DNA of 34,546 bases from Streptomyces sp. SA15 (GTDB taxonomy: Bacteria > Actinomycetota > Actinomycetes > Streptomycetales > Streptomycetaceae), in the NCBI RefSeq assembly GCF_002291145.1, contig NZ_NTGE01000108.1:1-34546 (forward strand). Direction: 5' to 3'. Position 1 is the first letter of the stretch. Every line of letters begins with the position of its first letter. Below, one piece after another: positions 22,415-30,333 of the stretch. Both the position numbers and the translations under genes were made by a program. The notes below the pieces were generated by a model. The model did not search any database. It was given only the letters and a program-made list of their open reading frames with translations, and was not told the origin of the DNA.

Positions 22415-22771
22415 ATGACGGCGACGCGGGTGGTCAATGTCAGGGGCCGGATCCACGAGTACGGCCCCCGGCTGGAGCACGCCCCCGAGGACCTCGTCTA
22501 CGTCGGCCGCCGCTGGACGATGGGCGGCTGGGACCTGCCCCGGCACCCGCTGTACAACCCGTTCGCCTACGACACCCCGGCGAAGAGGCGCGACGGGACG
22601 CGGGCGGAGGTCATGGCGAAGTACCGGGCGTATCTGCTGGAGCGGCCGGAGCTGCTGGAGCTGGTGCCTTCGTTGCGCGGGAAGGCGCTGGCCTGCTGGT
22701 GTGCGCCGGAGCTGTGTCATGCGGAGGTGTTGGCGGAACTCGCGGAGAGGCCTCCCCCGCCCCTCTTGTAG
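22415..22771 (+). CDS. DUF4326 domain protein
   Basis: A 118-aa protein. RVVNVRGRIHEYGPR at the N-terminus, VYVGRRWTMGGWDLPRHPLYNPF in the middle and the near-invariant LACWCAPELCHAEVLAEL toward the C-terminus match DUF4326. Its Cys-x-Cys...Cys-His cluster suggests metal binding. The biochemical role is unknown. It is 6 bp after the GDSL hydrolase gene and may be translationally linked. The last residues PPPPLL are low complexity. Confidence 0.85.
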   Translation: MTATRVVNVRGRIHEYGPRLEHAPEDLVYVGRRWTMGGWDLPRHPLYNPFAYDTPAKRRDGTRAEVMAKYRAYLLERPELLELVPSLRGKALACWCAPELCHAEVLAELAERPPPPLL

Positions 22772-22816
22772 CTTCCGACGAAGACACCCGCGGCGCTGGC
22801 CTGCGCAAACCGCCAG

Positions 22817-22831
22817 TAGAATCCGTACACG
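22817..22831 (+). promoter_or_regulatory. Probable leaderless promoter of purB
   Basis: TAGAAT at 22817-22822 fits the actinobacterial -10 consensus and ends 8 bases before the GTG start. No Shine-Dalgarno sequence lies between, so the transcript probably begins at or next to the start codon. The -35 is weak. Confidence 0.5.
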
Positions 22832-24273
22832 TGACTTCCGCTCCCGCCAAGCCCCGCATCCCGAACGTCCTCGCCGGACGCTACGCCTCCGCCGAGCTCG
22901 CCACGCTCTGGTCGCCCGAGCAGAAGGTGAAGCTGGAGCGGCAGCTCTGGCTCGCCGTGCTGCGGGCCCAGAAGGACCTCGGGATCGAGGTGCCGGACGC
23001 GGCGATCGCCGACTACGAGCGTGTCCTCGACCAGGTCGACCTGGTCTCCGTCGCCGAGCGCGAGAAGGTCACGCGGCACGACGTGAAGGCGCGGATCGAG
23101 GAGTTCAACGACCTCGCCGGGCACGAGCACGTGCACAAGGGCATGACGTCCCGCGACCTGACGGAGAACGTCGAGCAGCTGCAGATCCGGCTCTCCCTGG
23201 AGCTGATGCGCGACCGTACGGTCGCCGTGCTGGCGCGGCTCGGGAAGCTGGCGGGTGAGTACGGGGAGCTGGTCATGGCCGGCCGCTCCCACAACGTGGC
23301 CGCGCAGGCCACCACCCTCGGCAAGCGTTTCGCGACCGCGGCCGACGAGCTGCTCGTGGCATACGGAAGGGTCGAGGAGCTCCTTGCCCGCTACCCGCTG
23401 CGCGGCATCAAGGGCCCGGTCGGCACGGCGCAGGACATGCTGGACCTGCTCGGCGGGGACGCCGCCAAGCTGGCCGACCTGGAGGGCCGTATCGCGCGGC
23501 ACCTGGGCTTCTCGGAGGCGTTCACCTCCGTCGGCCAGGTCTACCCGCGCTCGCTGGACTACGAGGTCGTGACCGCGCTGGTGCAGCTGGCGGCGGCGCC
23601 GTCGTCGCTGGCGAAGACGATCCGGCTGATGGCGGGCCACGAGCTGGTGACCGAGGGCTTCAAGCCGGGCCAGGTCGGCTCCTCCGCGATGCCCCACAAG
23701 ATGAACACCCGCTCCTGCGAGCGCGTCAACGGCCTGATGGTCATCCTGCGCGGCTACGCCTCGATGACCGGCGAGCTGGCGGGCGACCAGTGGAACGAGG
23801 GCGATGTGTCCTGTTCGGTGGTGCGCCGGGTGGCCCTTCCCGACGCGTTCTTCGCCCTGGACGGTCTGCTGGAGACGTTCCTGACGGTGCTGGACGAGTT
23901 CGGCGCGTTCCCGGCGGTCGTCGCCCGGGAGCTGGACCGCTACCTGCCGTTCCTCGCCACGACCAAGGTGCTGATGGGCGCGGTGCGCGCGGGCGTCGGG
24001 CGTGAGCTGGCGCACGAGGCGATCAAGGAGAACGCCGTCGCCTCCGCGCTCGCGATGCGCGAGCGGGGCGCGGAGCGCAACGAGCTCCTCGACAAGCTGG
24101 CCGCCGACGAGCGCATCCCGCTCGACCGGGCCCAGCTGGACGCGCTGATGGCCGACAAGCTGTCCTTCACAGGTGCCGCCGCCGACCAGGTCGCCTCGGT
24201 CGTCGGCCGGATCGAGGAGATCGTGAAGCAGCACCCCGAGGCCGCGGGCTATGCTCCCGGAGCGATCCTCTGA
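22831..24273 (+). CDS. purB: Adenylosuccinate lyase
   Basis: PurB acts twice in purine synthesis, releasing fumarate from SAICAR and from adenylosuccinate. The protein is 480 aa. GRYASAELATLWSPEQKVKLERQLW opens the fumarase/aspartase fold, followed by KGMTSRDLTENVEQ (substrate loop), AGRSHNVAAQATTLGKRF with the catalytic-site histidine, and the signature GSSAMPHKMN near 283-292 with the flexible-loop catalytic serine. RSCERVNGL and GDQWNEGDVSCSVVRR follow. The start is GTG at 22831. An in-frame open stretch back to 22129 overlaps other genes and is not part of the protein. The purine glycosylase-like mug gene follows directly. Confidence 0.95.
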   Translation: MTSAPAKPRIPNVLAGRYASAELATLWSPEQKVKLERQLWLAVLRAQKDLGIEVPDAAIADYERVLDQVDLVSVAEREKVTRHDVKARIEEFNDLAGHEHVHKGMTSRDLTENVEQLQIRLSLELMRDRTVAVLARLGKLAGEYGELVMAGRSHNVAAQATTLGKRFATAADELLVAYGRVEELLARYPLRGIKGPVGTAQDMLDLLGGDAAKLADLEGRIARHLGFSEAFTSVGQVYPRSLDYEVVTALVQLAAAPSSLAKTIRLMAGHELVTEGFKPGQVGSSAMPHKMNTRSCERVNGLMVILRGYASMTGELAGDQWNEGDVSCSVVRRVALPDAFFALDGLLETFLTVLDEFGAFPAVVARELDRYLPFLATTKVLMGAVRAGVGRELAHEAIKENAVASALAMRERGAERNELLDKLAADERIPLDRAQLDALMADKLSFTGAAADQVASVVGRIEEIVKQHPEAAGYAPGAIL

Positions 24274-24293
24274 CCCGCTTCACCCCGCAGGAG

Positions 24294-24815
24294 TTGGAGG
24301 CCGCCCGCGACCGTCTCGTGCCGGACGTGGTCGCGGACGGCCTCCGTGTGCTGTTCTGCGGCATCAACCCCGGTTTGATGACGGCCGCGACGGGCCATCA
24401 CTTCGCCCGTCCCGGCAACCGGTTCTGGCCGGTGCTGCATCTGTCCGGATTCACGCCGAGGCTCATGAAGCCCTCGGAGCAGCGCGAGTTGCTGTCGCAC
24501 GGGCTCGGCATCACCAACGTCGTGGCGCGGGCGAGCGCGCGGGCGGACGAGCTGAGCGCAAAGGAGTACCGGGAGGGCGGGCGGCTGCTCGCCGTGAAGG
24601 TGGCTCGGCTGCGGCCCCGTTGGCTGGCCGTGGTGGGCGTCACCGCCTACCGGGCCGCCTTCGACGACCGCAAGGCCCAGGTAGGGCCGCAGGAGCGGAC
24701 GATCGGGGACACGCGCGTGTGGGTGCTGCCCAATCCGAGCGGGCTCAACGCCCATTGGACGGCTCAGACGATGGCGGAGGAGTTCGCGCGGTTGCGGGTG
24801 GCGGCGGAGGCCTGA
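24294..24815 (+). CDS. mug: Mug/TDG-type G:T/U mismatch DNA glycosylase
   Basis: A small uracil/thymine DNA glycosylase for base-excision repair. VLFCGINPGLMTAATGHHFARPGNRFWP contains the active-site GINPG motif and the family's HxxxPxNxFW block; VLPNPSGLNAHWT is the intercalating NPSG loop. The start is uncertain. TTG at 24294 gives 173 aa but has its GGAG only one base away. A CTG at 24270, overlapping the purB stop as CTGA, has GGAG with 7-base spacing and adds LTRFTPQE, which fits the family's N-terminus. Cotranscription with purB is likely. It converges with a pseudogene 4 bp away. Confidence 0.9.
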   Translation: MEAARDRLVPDVVADGLRVLFCGINPGLMTAATGHHFARPGNRFWPVLHLSGFTPRLMKPSEQRELLSHGLGITNVVARASARADELSAKEYREGGRLLAVKVARLRPRWLAVVGVTAYRAAFDDRKAQVGPQERTIGDTRVWVLPNPSGLNAHWTAQTMAEEFARLRVAAEA

Positions 24816-24819
24816 CGGG

Positions 24820-25119
24820 TCACACCGGGTCGGTCTCCGTGACGACGGCCTTGGACCTCGTCCGTCTCGTCCCGGTCGGCGACGGCCACGGCGATACAGC
24901 GGCCGGTTCCCTCCGCCTCCTGGGCGTCCCGGTACTTCTCGTACTGGTTCACCATCGCCGCGCGCTCCGCGGGGTCGCCGCCCCGCAGCCGCGGCTGCCC
25001 TCTAACTCGGCGACGTGGTAGCCGGGTCCGCCGATGCCGACGTCCGACGGGTCGTGCTCCGCGGGAAAAGGGCGGAAGCACAGCTCGTCGATGAGGGCGA
25101 TGTGCCGCGCGATGTTCAT
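24820..25119 (-). pseudogene. Decayed small hypothetical gene
   Basis: From ATG 25119 the minus strand reads MNIARHIALIDELCFRPFP, then DVGIGGPGYHVAELEG. After a one-base shift it continues QPRLRGGDPAERAAMVNQYEKY and RCIAVAVADRDE, and after another shift it ends KAVVTETDPV-stop at 24820. These pieces in order resemble a conserved actinobacterial hypothetical protein, with an internal stretch missing. At least two frame changes make it a pseudogene. The gene has a TTA codon (25000 region), rare in Streptomyces. No function is suggested. Confidence 0.55.
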
Positions 25120-25344
25120 GAGATCCAGTGAACCCGCCCGCACCGACAATTGGCGGGGTGTCAGCCGACCCCCGGCATCGCACTCAGGCGTCCCGGCGAC
25201 GCACGCTCCACGCGCGCTCGCCGCCTCACCGAGTCCCGCCCGGGCCACGACAAGGGCGGCGAAGGAGGTCACCAGGCCGACGACCAGGGCGGGTACGGCA
25301 TGGCCGCCGGCTTGGCCGCGAACCACCGTCCGCGCTGCGGCACA

Positions 25345-25622
25345 GCGGCCCGGTCTCCCGAGAGGGCTACCGCATCCTTCAGGAGTCGCTGCCCAATGTG
25401 CTGCGGCACGCGGGAGCCGTCCCCGTCCAGGTGCGCGTGAAGGTCGCGGAACGCGCCCTGGGCCTGGAGGTGTGCAATCCGCTCACCGCCGAGATACCGG
25501 GGCCCGGGCGGGGCAGCGGTCTGCGCGGCATACGCGAGCGTGCGGCCCTGCTCGGCGGCCGTGCGCGGACCGGACCGGACGCGGGTGACTGGCAGGTGCA
25601 TGTCGATTTGCCGGTGCGCTGA
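25345..25622 (+). pseudogene. C-terminal remnant of a NarL-type sensor histidine kinase
   Basis: The reading frame contains EGYRILQESLPNVLRHAGA (the N-box of the HATPase domain in HisKA_3 kinases), VQVRVKVAERALGLEVCNP, then GSGLRGIRERAALLGG (the G-box), and ends VHVDLPVR at 25622. The upstream frame back to 25128 is Arg/Pro-rich nonsense, so the sensor, dimerisation and phosphoacceptor parts are gone. It is followed directly by a truncated response regulator, the normal gene order of such pairs. Too incomplete to be active. Confidence 0.75.
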
Positions 25623-25639
25623 TCCAGGCTGGCCGGATG

Positions 25640-25833
25640 CCGGCTCGTCGACCGACCGCAGCACCGCGCGCTTGGCCCGCGGACTGTCGAACGCGGAGAT
25701 CGCCGCCCGGCTGATCGTCGGGACCGAGACGGTGAAGTCGCACGTCAGCGCCGTGCTGGGCAAGTTGGGGGCGCGGGATCGTACGCAGGCCGTGATCACG
25801 GCGTACGAGTCGGGGTTCGTGGCGCCCGGCTGA
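25640..25833 (+). pseudogene. LuxR-type HTH remnant of a response regulator
   Basis: Only the C-terminal DNA-binding part is left: LARGLSNAEIAARLIVGTETVKSHVSAVLGKLGARDRTQAV, a canonical LuxR/NarL helix-turn-helix, then the end AYESGFVAPG. The receiver domain with its phosphorylated Asp is missing; the sequence before the HTH is unrelated. With the kinase remnant it marks a lost two-component system. An ORF from 25540 could express the HTH alone. Confidence 0.75.
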
Positions 25834-25944
25834 CCGGTACGGGGCGCGGTGACGGGCGGTGACCTGTTCGGATCCGGCACTCGCCGGGGTCCGCCGCGCC
25901 GAGTACGATCCGCCCCACACGCGCACGAGCTGGGAGGACGGACG

Positions 25945-27102
25945 GTGGGGCGGCTGACCGGCGGGGATCCCTCGCTGCTGCGAAGGATCAACTCCGCGGT
26001 GGTGCTGCACGCGCTGCGTGCCACGGACTGCGCGACGCTGACCGAGATCACCCGGGTGACCGGGCTGTCCCGGCCGACGGTCGAGGGCGTCGTGGAAGGG
26101 CTGATCGAGGCGGGGTACGTCGTCGAGAAGGCGGCCGACGAGAGCGTCGTGCGGCGGCAGGGGCGGCCCGCGCGGCGGTTCCGGTTCCGGGCCGAGGCCG
26201 GTCATCTGCTGGGCGTGGAGGTCGGGGCGCACCGCGTCGCCGTGCTCCTCGCCGACCTGGACGGCCGGGTGATCGGCGCACAGACCAAGGACGTCGACGA
26301 GACGGCGTCGGCGGACGAGCGCCTGGAGCGGCTGCGCACCGCGGTGGCCGAACTGCTGCGACGGGCCGGTGTCGCGCGCGGCTCCCTGCGGGCCGTGGGG
26401 GTCGCGACGCCAGGGATCGTGGAGGCCCACGGCACGGTACGGCTGGGCACCGCCCTGCCGGAGTGGACGGGGCTGCGCCTTGGCGATCGGCTGAGCCGCT
26501 CCTTCAAGTGCCCGGTCCTGGTCGAGAACGACGCCAACGCCGCGGCGGTCGCCGAGCACTGGAAGGGCGCCGCGACCGAGTCGGACGACGTGGTGTTCGT
26601 GCTGGCGGGGCTGAGTCCGGGGGCCGGTTCGCTGATCGGCGGGCGGCTGCACCGGGGGTACGGCGGGGCGGCCGGGGAGATCGGCGCGCTGCATCTGCTG
26701 GGCCGGGAGGCGACGCCGGAGACGCTGCTGTCCACCACGGACGAGCCCCTGCATCCGCTGGACGAGCAGGCGGTCGCCAAGGTGTTCGCGCAGGCACGTG
26801 AGGGCGACCAGCGGGCCCGCGCGGCCGTCGACCGCTTCATCCAGCGGCTGGTGCACGATGTGGCGGCGCTCGTGCTGGCCCTCGACCCGGAACTGGTCGT
26901 CATCGGCGGCTGGGCGGCCGGCCTGGACGGCGTACTGGACCCGCTGCGGCGGGAGCTGGCGCGCTACTGTCTGCGGCCCCCGAAGGTGGCCCTGTCGCTC
27001 CTGGGCGAGGCGGCCGTCGCGACGGGTGCGCTGCGGCTGGCCCTCGATCATGTGGAGGAGCAGCTGTTCGCGGTGGAGGGCACGGTGACCGCGCGCCGCT
27101 GA
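25945..27102 (+). CDS. ROK family transcriptional regulator
   Basis: A 385-aa repressor with an N-terminal winged HTH (about 8-65: LLRRINSAVVLHALR, then TLTEITRVTGLSRPTVEGVVEGL) and a ROK sugar-kinase-like domain. The ROK parts are LLGVEVGAHRVAVLLADLDG, GVATPGIV, VLVENDANAAAVAEHW and GYGGAAGEIGALH. The cysteine zinc motif (CxCGxxGC) of glucokinase-type ROK proteins is absent, which suits a regulator that binds sugar without phosphorylating it. The GTG at 25945 has GGGAGGA with 6-base spacing. It converges with the GntR gene across a shared terminator. The target sugar is unknown. Confidence 0.92.
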   Translation: MGRLTGGDPSLLRRINSAVVLHALRATDCATLTEITRVTGLSRPTVEGVVEGLIEAGYVVEKAADESVVRRQGRPARRFRFRAEAGHLLGVEVGAHRVAVLLADLDGRVIGAQTKDVDETASADERLERLRTAVAELLRRAGVARGSLRAVGVATPGIVEAHGTVRLGTALPEWTGLRLGDRLSRSFKCPVLVENDANAAAVAEHWKGAATESDDVVFVLAGLSPGAGSLIGGRLHRGYGGAAGEIGALHLLGREATPETLLSTTDEPLHPLDEQAVAKVFAQAREGDQRARAAVDRFIQRLVHDVAALVLALDPELVVIGGWAAGLDGVLDPLRRELARYCLRPPKVALSLLGEAAVATGALRLALDHVEEQLFAVEGTVTARR

Positions 27103-27135
27103 CGGGCGGCGGCCCGGAAAAGGCCCGCCGCCCGT
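27102..27135. terminator. Bidirectional terminator between ROK and GntR genes
   Basis: ACGGGCGGCGG at 27102-27112 pairs perfectly with CCGCCGCCCGT at 27125-27135 around a 12-nt loop. The stem begins at the last base of the ROK stop codon and lies 13 bp from the GntR stop, so it can serve both convergent transcripts. Confidence 0.8.
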
Positions 27136-27148
27136 ACGGAGGTGTCGC

Positions 27149-27910
27149 TCAGGACGCCCGGCGCTGCGGACCCGAGTGGATCTCCACGCCGCCGGAGTCC
27201 CCGAAGGTCAACCGACACGTGTCAGCTCGATACGTGGCGACGGAGAGCGCCGCGAGGCGGCCCTCGGCGAAGTAGCGGGTGGTGACGACGAGGACGGGCG
27301 CCCCCGGCAGCCGGTCGAGCTGCTTGGCGTCGTCCGCGCGGGCGGAGCCGAGCTCCACGGCGCTCTCCTGGCCCTCCAGCTCCAGCCGCTGCAGCTCCCG
27401 CAGCACCGCACGCGCGCGTGCCGCCCCGGACGGGGCGTCTATGGCGGAGAGCTCGGGCACCGACGACCGCGCGATGTAGAGCAGCTCGGCGGCGACGGGC
27501 TGGCCGTGGGTCGTACGGGAGCGGCGCACGATGTGCACGGGATGCTCTTCGCCGGTCTCCAAGGCTGCGGCGACGGCCGCGGGCGGCACCTCCAGGGTGC
27601 AATCGACGGGCTGCCAGTCGTCACCGGCCGCGCCCGGCCACTCGTGCTGTTCCGTGCCGACGGACACGCCCATGCGGGGCGGGGCGACGGTCGTACCGAC
27701 TCCTCGGCGGCGCTGGAGCCTGCCTTCCAGTTCGAGCTGTTCCAGAGCCTGGCGGAGCGTGGCCCGGGCCACGCCGAAGCGGGCGGCGAGGTCGCGCTCG
27801 TTGGGCAGGATCTCGCCCACCGTGAACTCGGAGTCCAGTGCCTCACTGAGCACGGTCTTGAGATGCCAGTACTTCGGTTCCGGCACCGATTCCAGCTGCG
27901 TGGTCCCCAC
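27149..27910 (-). CDS. GntR/HutC family transcriptional regulator
   Basis: A 253-aa regulator. A winged HTH covers about 10-75: YWHLKTVLSEALDSEFTVGEILPNERDLAARFGVARATLRQAL and then LEGRLQRRRGVGT. A UTRA-type ligand domain covers about 90-245 (VHIVRRSRTTHGQPVAAELLYI, APVLVVTTRYFAEGR). HutC-type proteins respond to small sugars or amino acids; DasR senses amino-sugar phosphates. The GTG at 27910 has GGAGGA upstream. Its promoter contains a dre-like palindrome over the -35, so it probably represses itself. Convergent with the ROK gene. Confidence 0.92.
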   Translation of the reverse strand: MGTTQLESVPEPKYWHLKTVLSEALDSEFTVGEILPNERDLAARFGVARATLRQALEQLELEGRLQRRRGVGTTVAPPRMGVSVGTEQHEWPGAAGDDWQPVDCTLEVPPAAVAAALETGEEHPVHIVRRSRTTHGQPVAAELLYIARSSVPELSAIDAPSGAARARAVLRELQRLELEGQESAVELGSARADDAKQLDRLPGAPVLVVTTRYFAEGRLAALSVATYRADTCRLTFGDSGGVEIHSGPQRRAS

Positions 27911-27986
27911 CCTGTCCTCCGCAATCGCCGTGGTCCGGCGGCGTTTTAGCGCCCTTGTTTATTAAAGGTTGTTGCACTTCTCTGCG

Positions 27987-28021
27987 ACCATAGGGCGGCC
28001 CCCACCCTTGGTCAAGACCAA
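27987..28021 (-). promoter_or_regulatory. GntR gene promoter with dre-like operator
   Basis: On the minus strand TTGACC (28015-28010) and TATGGT (27992-27987) are separated by exactly 17 bp. The 14-bp perfect palindrome TTGGTCAAGACCAA at 28008-28021 covers the -35. It matches the DasR-type consensus TGGTCTAGACCA except at the centre. Binding there would block RNA polymerase. Confidence 0.75.
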
Positions 28022-28063
28022 TCAGACGGGGGGCTTGGAAGCGGCGCGAACGCCGGCCGGACG

Positions 28064-28951
28064 TCAGACGGAGGCCAGGGAACGCAGCTTGTCGGGGTTG
28101 CGGATGATGTAGACGGACTGGATACGGCCGTCCAGGACGTCCAGCTGGAAGACGGAGTCCGGCTTGTCCCCCGACAGCACCAGGAGCGCGGGACCTCCGT
28201 TGAGCTCCAGGAAGCGGAAGGACAGGTCCGGTACAGCGCCCTTCTGGGCGGCACCGTGGAGGAAGCGGCCCACCTTGTCCGCCGTCTCCAGGACCCGCAG
28301 CGGCGCCTTGGACTTGCCGCCGCTGTCGCCGACGAGGCGGACGTCCGGGGCGAGCAGGGACATCAGTCCTTCGAGGTCTCCGCCGCCGGCGGCGGCGAGG
28401 AACCGCTCGGTGAGGTCGCGGCGCTGGACGGGGTCGACCTCGTAGCGCGGCCGGCGCTCTTCGACGTGCTTGCGGGCCCGCCCGGCGAGCTGGCGCACGG
28501 CAGGCTCACCGCGCTCCAGCATGGCGGCGATCTCGGTGTACGGGTAGCCGAAGGCCTCCCTGAGGACGAACACCGCGCGCTCCAGGGGCGACAGCGACTC
28601 CAGGACGACGAGGACGGCGAGCGAGACGGTGTCGGCGAGTACCGCCCGCTCGGCGGTGTCGGGCACGGTGTCCCCGAAGTCGGTGACGTACGGCTCGGGC
28701 AGCCACGGGCCGACGTACGTCTCGCCCCGCGCCTTGACCTGGCGCAGCCGGTCGATGGCGAGGCGGGTGGTGACGCGGACCAGATAGCCCCGCGGTTCGC
28801 GCACCTCGCTCCGGTCGGCTGCCGACCAGCGCAGCCAGGCCTCCTGCACCACGTCCTCCGCGTCGGCCACACGTCCGAGCATGCGGTAGGCGACGCCCAG
28901 GAGGACGGGTCGGTGCTCTTCGAAGACGTCGGTCACGGTGTCGGTGGTCAC
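28064..28951 (-). CDS. SigJ-like ECF sigma factor with SnoaL-like C-terminal domain
   Basis: A 295-aa ECF sigma factor of the SigJ group. Region 2 includes FEEHRPVLLGVAYRMLGRVADAEDVVQEAWLRW, with the -10-recognition segment. Region 4 includes LSPLERAVFVLREAFGYPYTEIAAML, the -35-binding HTH. From about 190 a SnoaL/NTF2-like domain follows (LTERFLAAAGGGDLEGLMSLLAPDVRLVGDSGG to the end), which in this group takes the regulatory role of an anti-sigma factor. The GTG at 28951 is chosen as the family N-terminus; the frame open to 29032 is not similar. Divergent from an alpha/beta hydrolase gene, a common pairing for SigJ-type factors. Confidence 0.92.
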   Translation of the reverse strand: MTTDTVTDVFEEHRPVLLGVAYRMLGRVADAEDVVQEAWLRWSAADRSEVREPRGYLVRVTTRLAIDRLRQVKARGETYVGPWLPEPYVTDFGDTVPDTAERAVLADTVSLAVLVVLESLSPLERAVFVLREAFGYPYTEIAAMLERGEPAVRQLAGRARKHVEERRPRYEVDPVQRRDLTERFLAAAGGGDLEGLMSLLAPDVRLVGDSGGKSKAPLRVLETADKVGRFLHGAAQKGAVPDLSFRFLELNGGPALLVLSGDKPDSVFQLDVLDGRIQSVYIIRNPDKLRSLASV

Positions 28952-29014
28952 CGCACCATCCCAGCCGACGCACGCGGTCGTGTCCAGGCGGCATGGCGCG
29001 CACCGACGCAAGGG

Positions 29015-29036
29015 GCTACCCGCCGGTAGCAATTGC
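29015..29036. promoter_or_regulatory. Inverted repeats between divergent SigJ-like and hydrolase genes
   Basis: GCTACC-cgcc-GGTAGC at 29015-29030 overlaps the 8-bp palindrome GCAATTGC at 29029-29036. They lie in the 167-bp divergent promoter region and are candidate operator or sigma-dependent elements. The promoter itself was not resolved. Confidence 0.4.
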
Positions 29037-29118
29037 TGACAAGCTGTCTACGCCGCGGTCGTCCAGTCGTCCATGAGTCCCCGTCGTCGTCCACGAGTCC
29101 CCGTCGAGGAGCAGCCCC

Positions 29119-29949
29119 ATGTCCGCCACCGTCTCCTTCAAAGTGCCCTCCGCCCGGGGCACCCAGCCGGTCACCGTCTCCTACACGCGCGCGGGCAGAG
29201 GTGAACCGCTGCTCCTGCTGCACGGCATAGGTCACCACCGGCAGGCCTGGGATCCGATAGTGGACATCCTGGCGACCGAGCGCGACGTGATCGCCGTGGA
29301 TCTCCCCGGGTTCGGCGTGTCCCCGGGCCTGCCCGAGGGCCTCGCGTACGACCTGCCGACGACCACCACGGTGTTCGGCGCCTTCTGCGAGGCGCTGGAG
29401 ATCGACCGGCCGCATGTGGCGGGCAACTCGCTCGGCGGTCTGCTCGCTCTGGAGCTCGGCCGCGAGAGCCTGGTGCGGTCGGTCACGGCCCTGTCCCCGG
29501 CCGGGTTCTGGTCGCAGGCCGAGCGGCGCTACGCCTTCGGCGTGCTCATCGGGATGCGGCGCATGGCCGAGCGGATGCCGCTCCCGCTGGTCGAGCGGCT
29601 GGCGCGCACGGCGGCCGGCCGCGTCGCCCTGACCAGCACCATCTACGCCCGCCCGACCCGCCGTTCGCCCGAGGCCGTCGTCGCGGAGACGCTCGCGCTG
29701 GCGACGGCCACGGGCTTCGCCGAGACCCTCCGGGCCGGCAGCACCGTCCAGTTCACCGACGACATCCCCGGCGTCCCGGTCACCGTCGCCTGGGGCACGA
29801 AGGACAGGCTGCTCCTGCGGCGCCAGGGCGTGCGCGCCAAGCAGATCATCCCCGCGGCGCGGCTGGTCCGGCTGCCCGGCTGCGGCCACTGCCCGATGAA
29901 CGACGACCCGGCACTGGTCGCGCGCGTCATCCTCGACGGCAGCCGCTGA
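29119..29949 (+). CDS. Alpha/beta hydrolase
   Basis: A 276-aa soluble hydrolase. LLLLHGIGHHRQAW holds the oxyanion HG, DLPGFGVSPG is the strand-4 turn, the nucleophile Ser104 sits in GNSLGG, Asp229 in WGTKDRL and His257 in GCGHCPMNDDP. The triad is complete. The fold most resembles esterase/epoxide-hydrolase relatives; the substrate is unknown. The ATG at 29119 has GAGGAGC upstream. Divergent from the SigJ-like sigma factor and a good candidate for its regulon. A GGCTC/GAGCC hairpin at 29961-29977 follows the stop and may terminate it. Confidence 0.92.
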   Translation: MSATVSFKVPSARGTQPVTVSYTRAGRGEPLLLLHGIGHHRQAWDPIVDILATERDVIAVDLPGFGVSPGLPEGLAYDLPTTTTVFGAFCEALEIDRPHVAGNSLGGLLALELGRESLVRSVTALSPAGFWSQAERRYAFGVLIGMRRMAERMPLPLVERLARTAAGRVALTSTIYARPTRRSPEAVVAETLALATATGFAETLRAGSTVQFTDDIPGVPVTVAWGTKDRLLLRRQGVRAKQIIPAARLVRLPGCGHCPMNDDPALVARVILDGSR

Positions 29950-29997
29950 CGACAGGGCCTGGCTCGCCTCAGGAGCCGAGAGCTTTGAGGACCTCCT

Positions 29998-30300
29998 TCA
30001 GCCGAACGTGCCGTGCACGAGCACGACGGGGCGTGGGTGCTCTTCGGTCGGCGGGAGGTTCCAGTCGTCCTCTCCCGCCTCCACGTCGACGGTGGCGATG
30101 ATCTGGGCGGTGCCCGCCTGGGCGAGTCCGCCCACGCGGTGGGGCGCCTCGGTGACTTCGGTGACGATGTCGTCCGTGTTGATTCCGGGAATGCGAGGGT
30201 TCAGAGAGCTCATGCTGCTGAGTCTCGCGTCCACCAAAGGCGACAACGATCCCTCGATCGAGGGAAAGAATTCATTCCATCGCGTCGATAGGGCTCGCAT
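29998..30300 (-). pseudogene. Lipase N-terminal stub
   Basis: The ORF of 100 aa ends EEHPRPVVLVHGTFG and then a stop. That segment is the strand and oxyanion loop of class 2 lipases/alpha-beta hydrolases, where the chain should continue for another 200 residues with the GHSQGG nucleophile. Nothing homologous follows at 29950-29997. There is no signal peptide. This is best read as the left end of a deleted lipase gene. The start could be 30300 or 30213 (MSSLNPRIPG). Confidence 0.6.
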
Positions 30301-30311
30301 TTTCGAATGCG
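30251..30311. promoter_or_regulatory. Two palindromes upstream of the lipase stub
   Basis: CCCTCGATCGAGGG at 30251-30264 is a perfect 14-bp palindrome. CGCATT-TTCG-AATGCG at 30296-30311 is a 6-bp stem with a UUCG loop between the divergent-end sequences of two minus-strand genes. The second could terminate the SRPBCC gene transcript. Confidence 0.4.
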
Positions 30312-30333
30312 TTGCCGTGAGGGGCGATGGGGG

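Noticed and set aside
22129..22830. In-frame N-terminal extension of purB
   Set aside because: It overlaps the GDSL and DUF4326 genes, is Arg/Pro-rich, and PurB proteins begin where the GTG at 22831 does.
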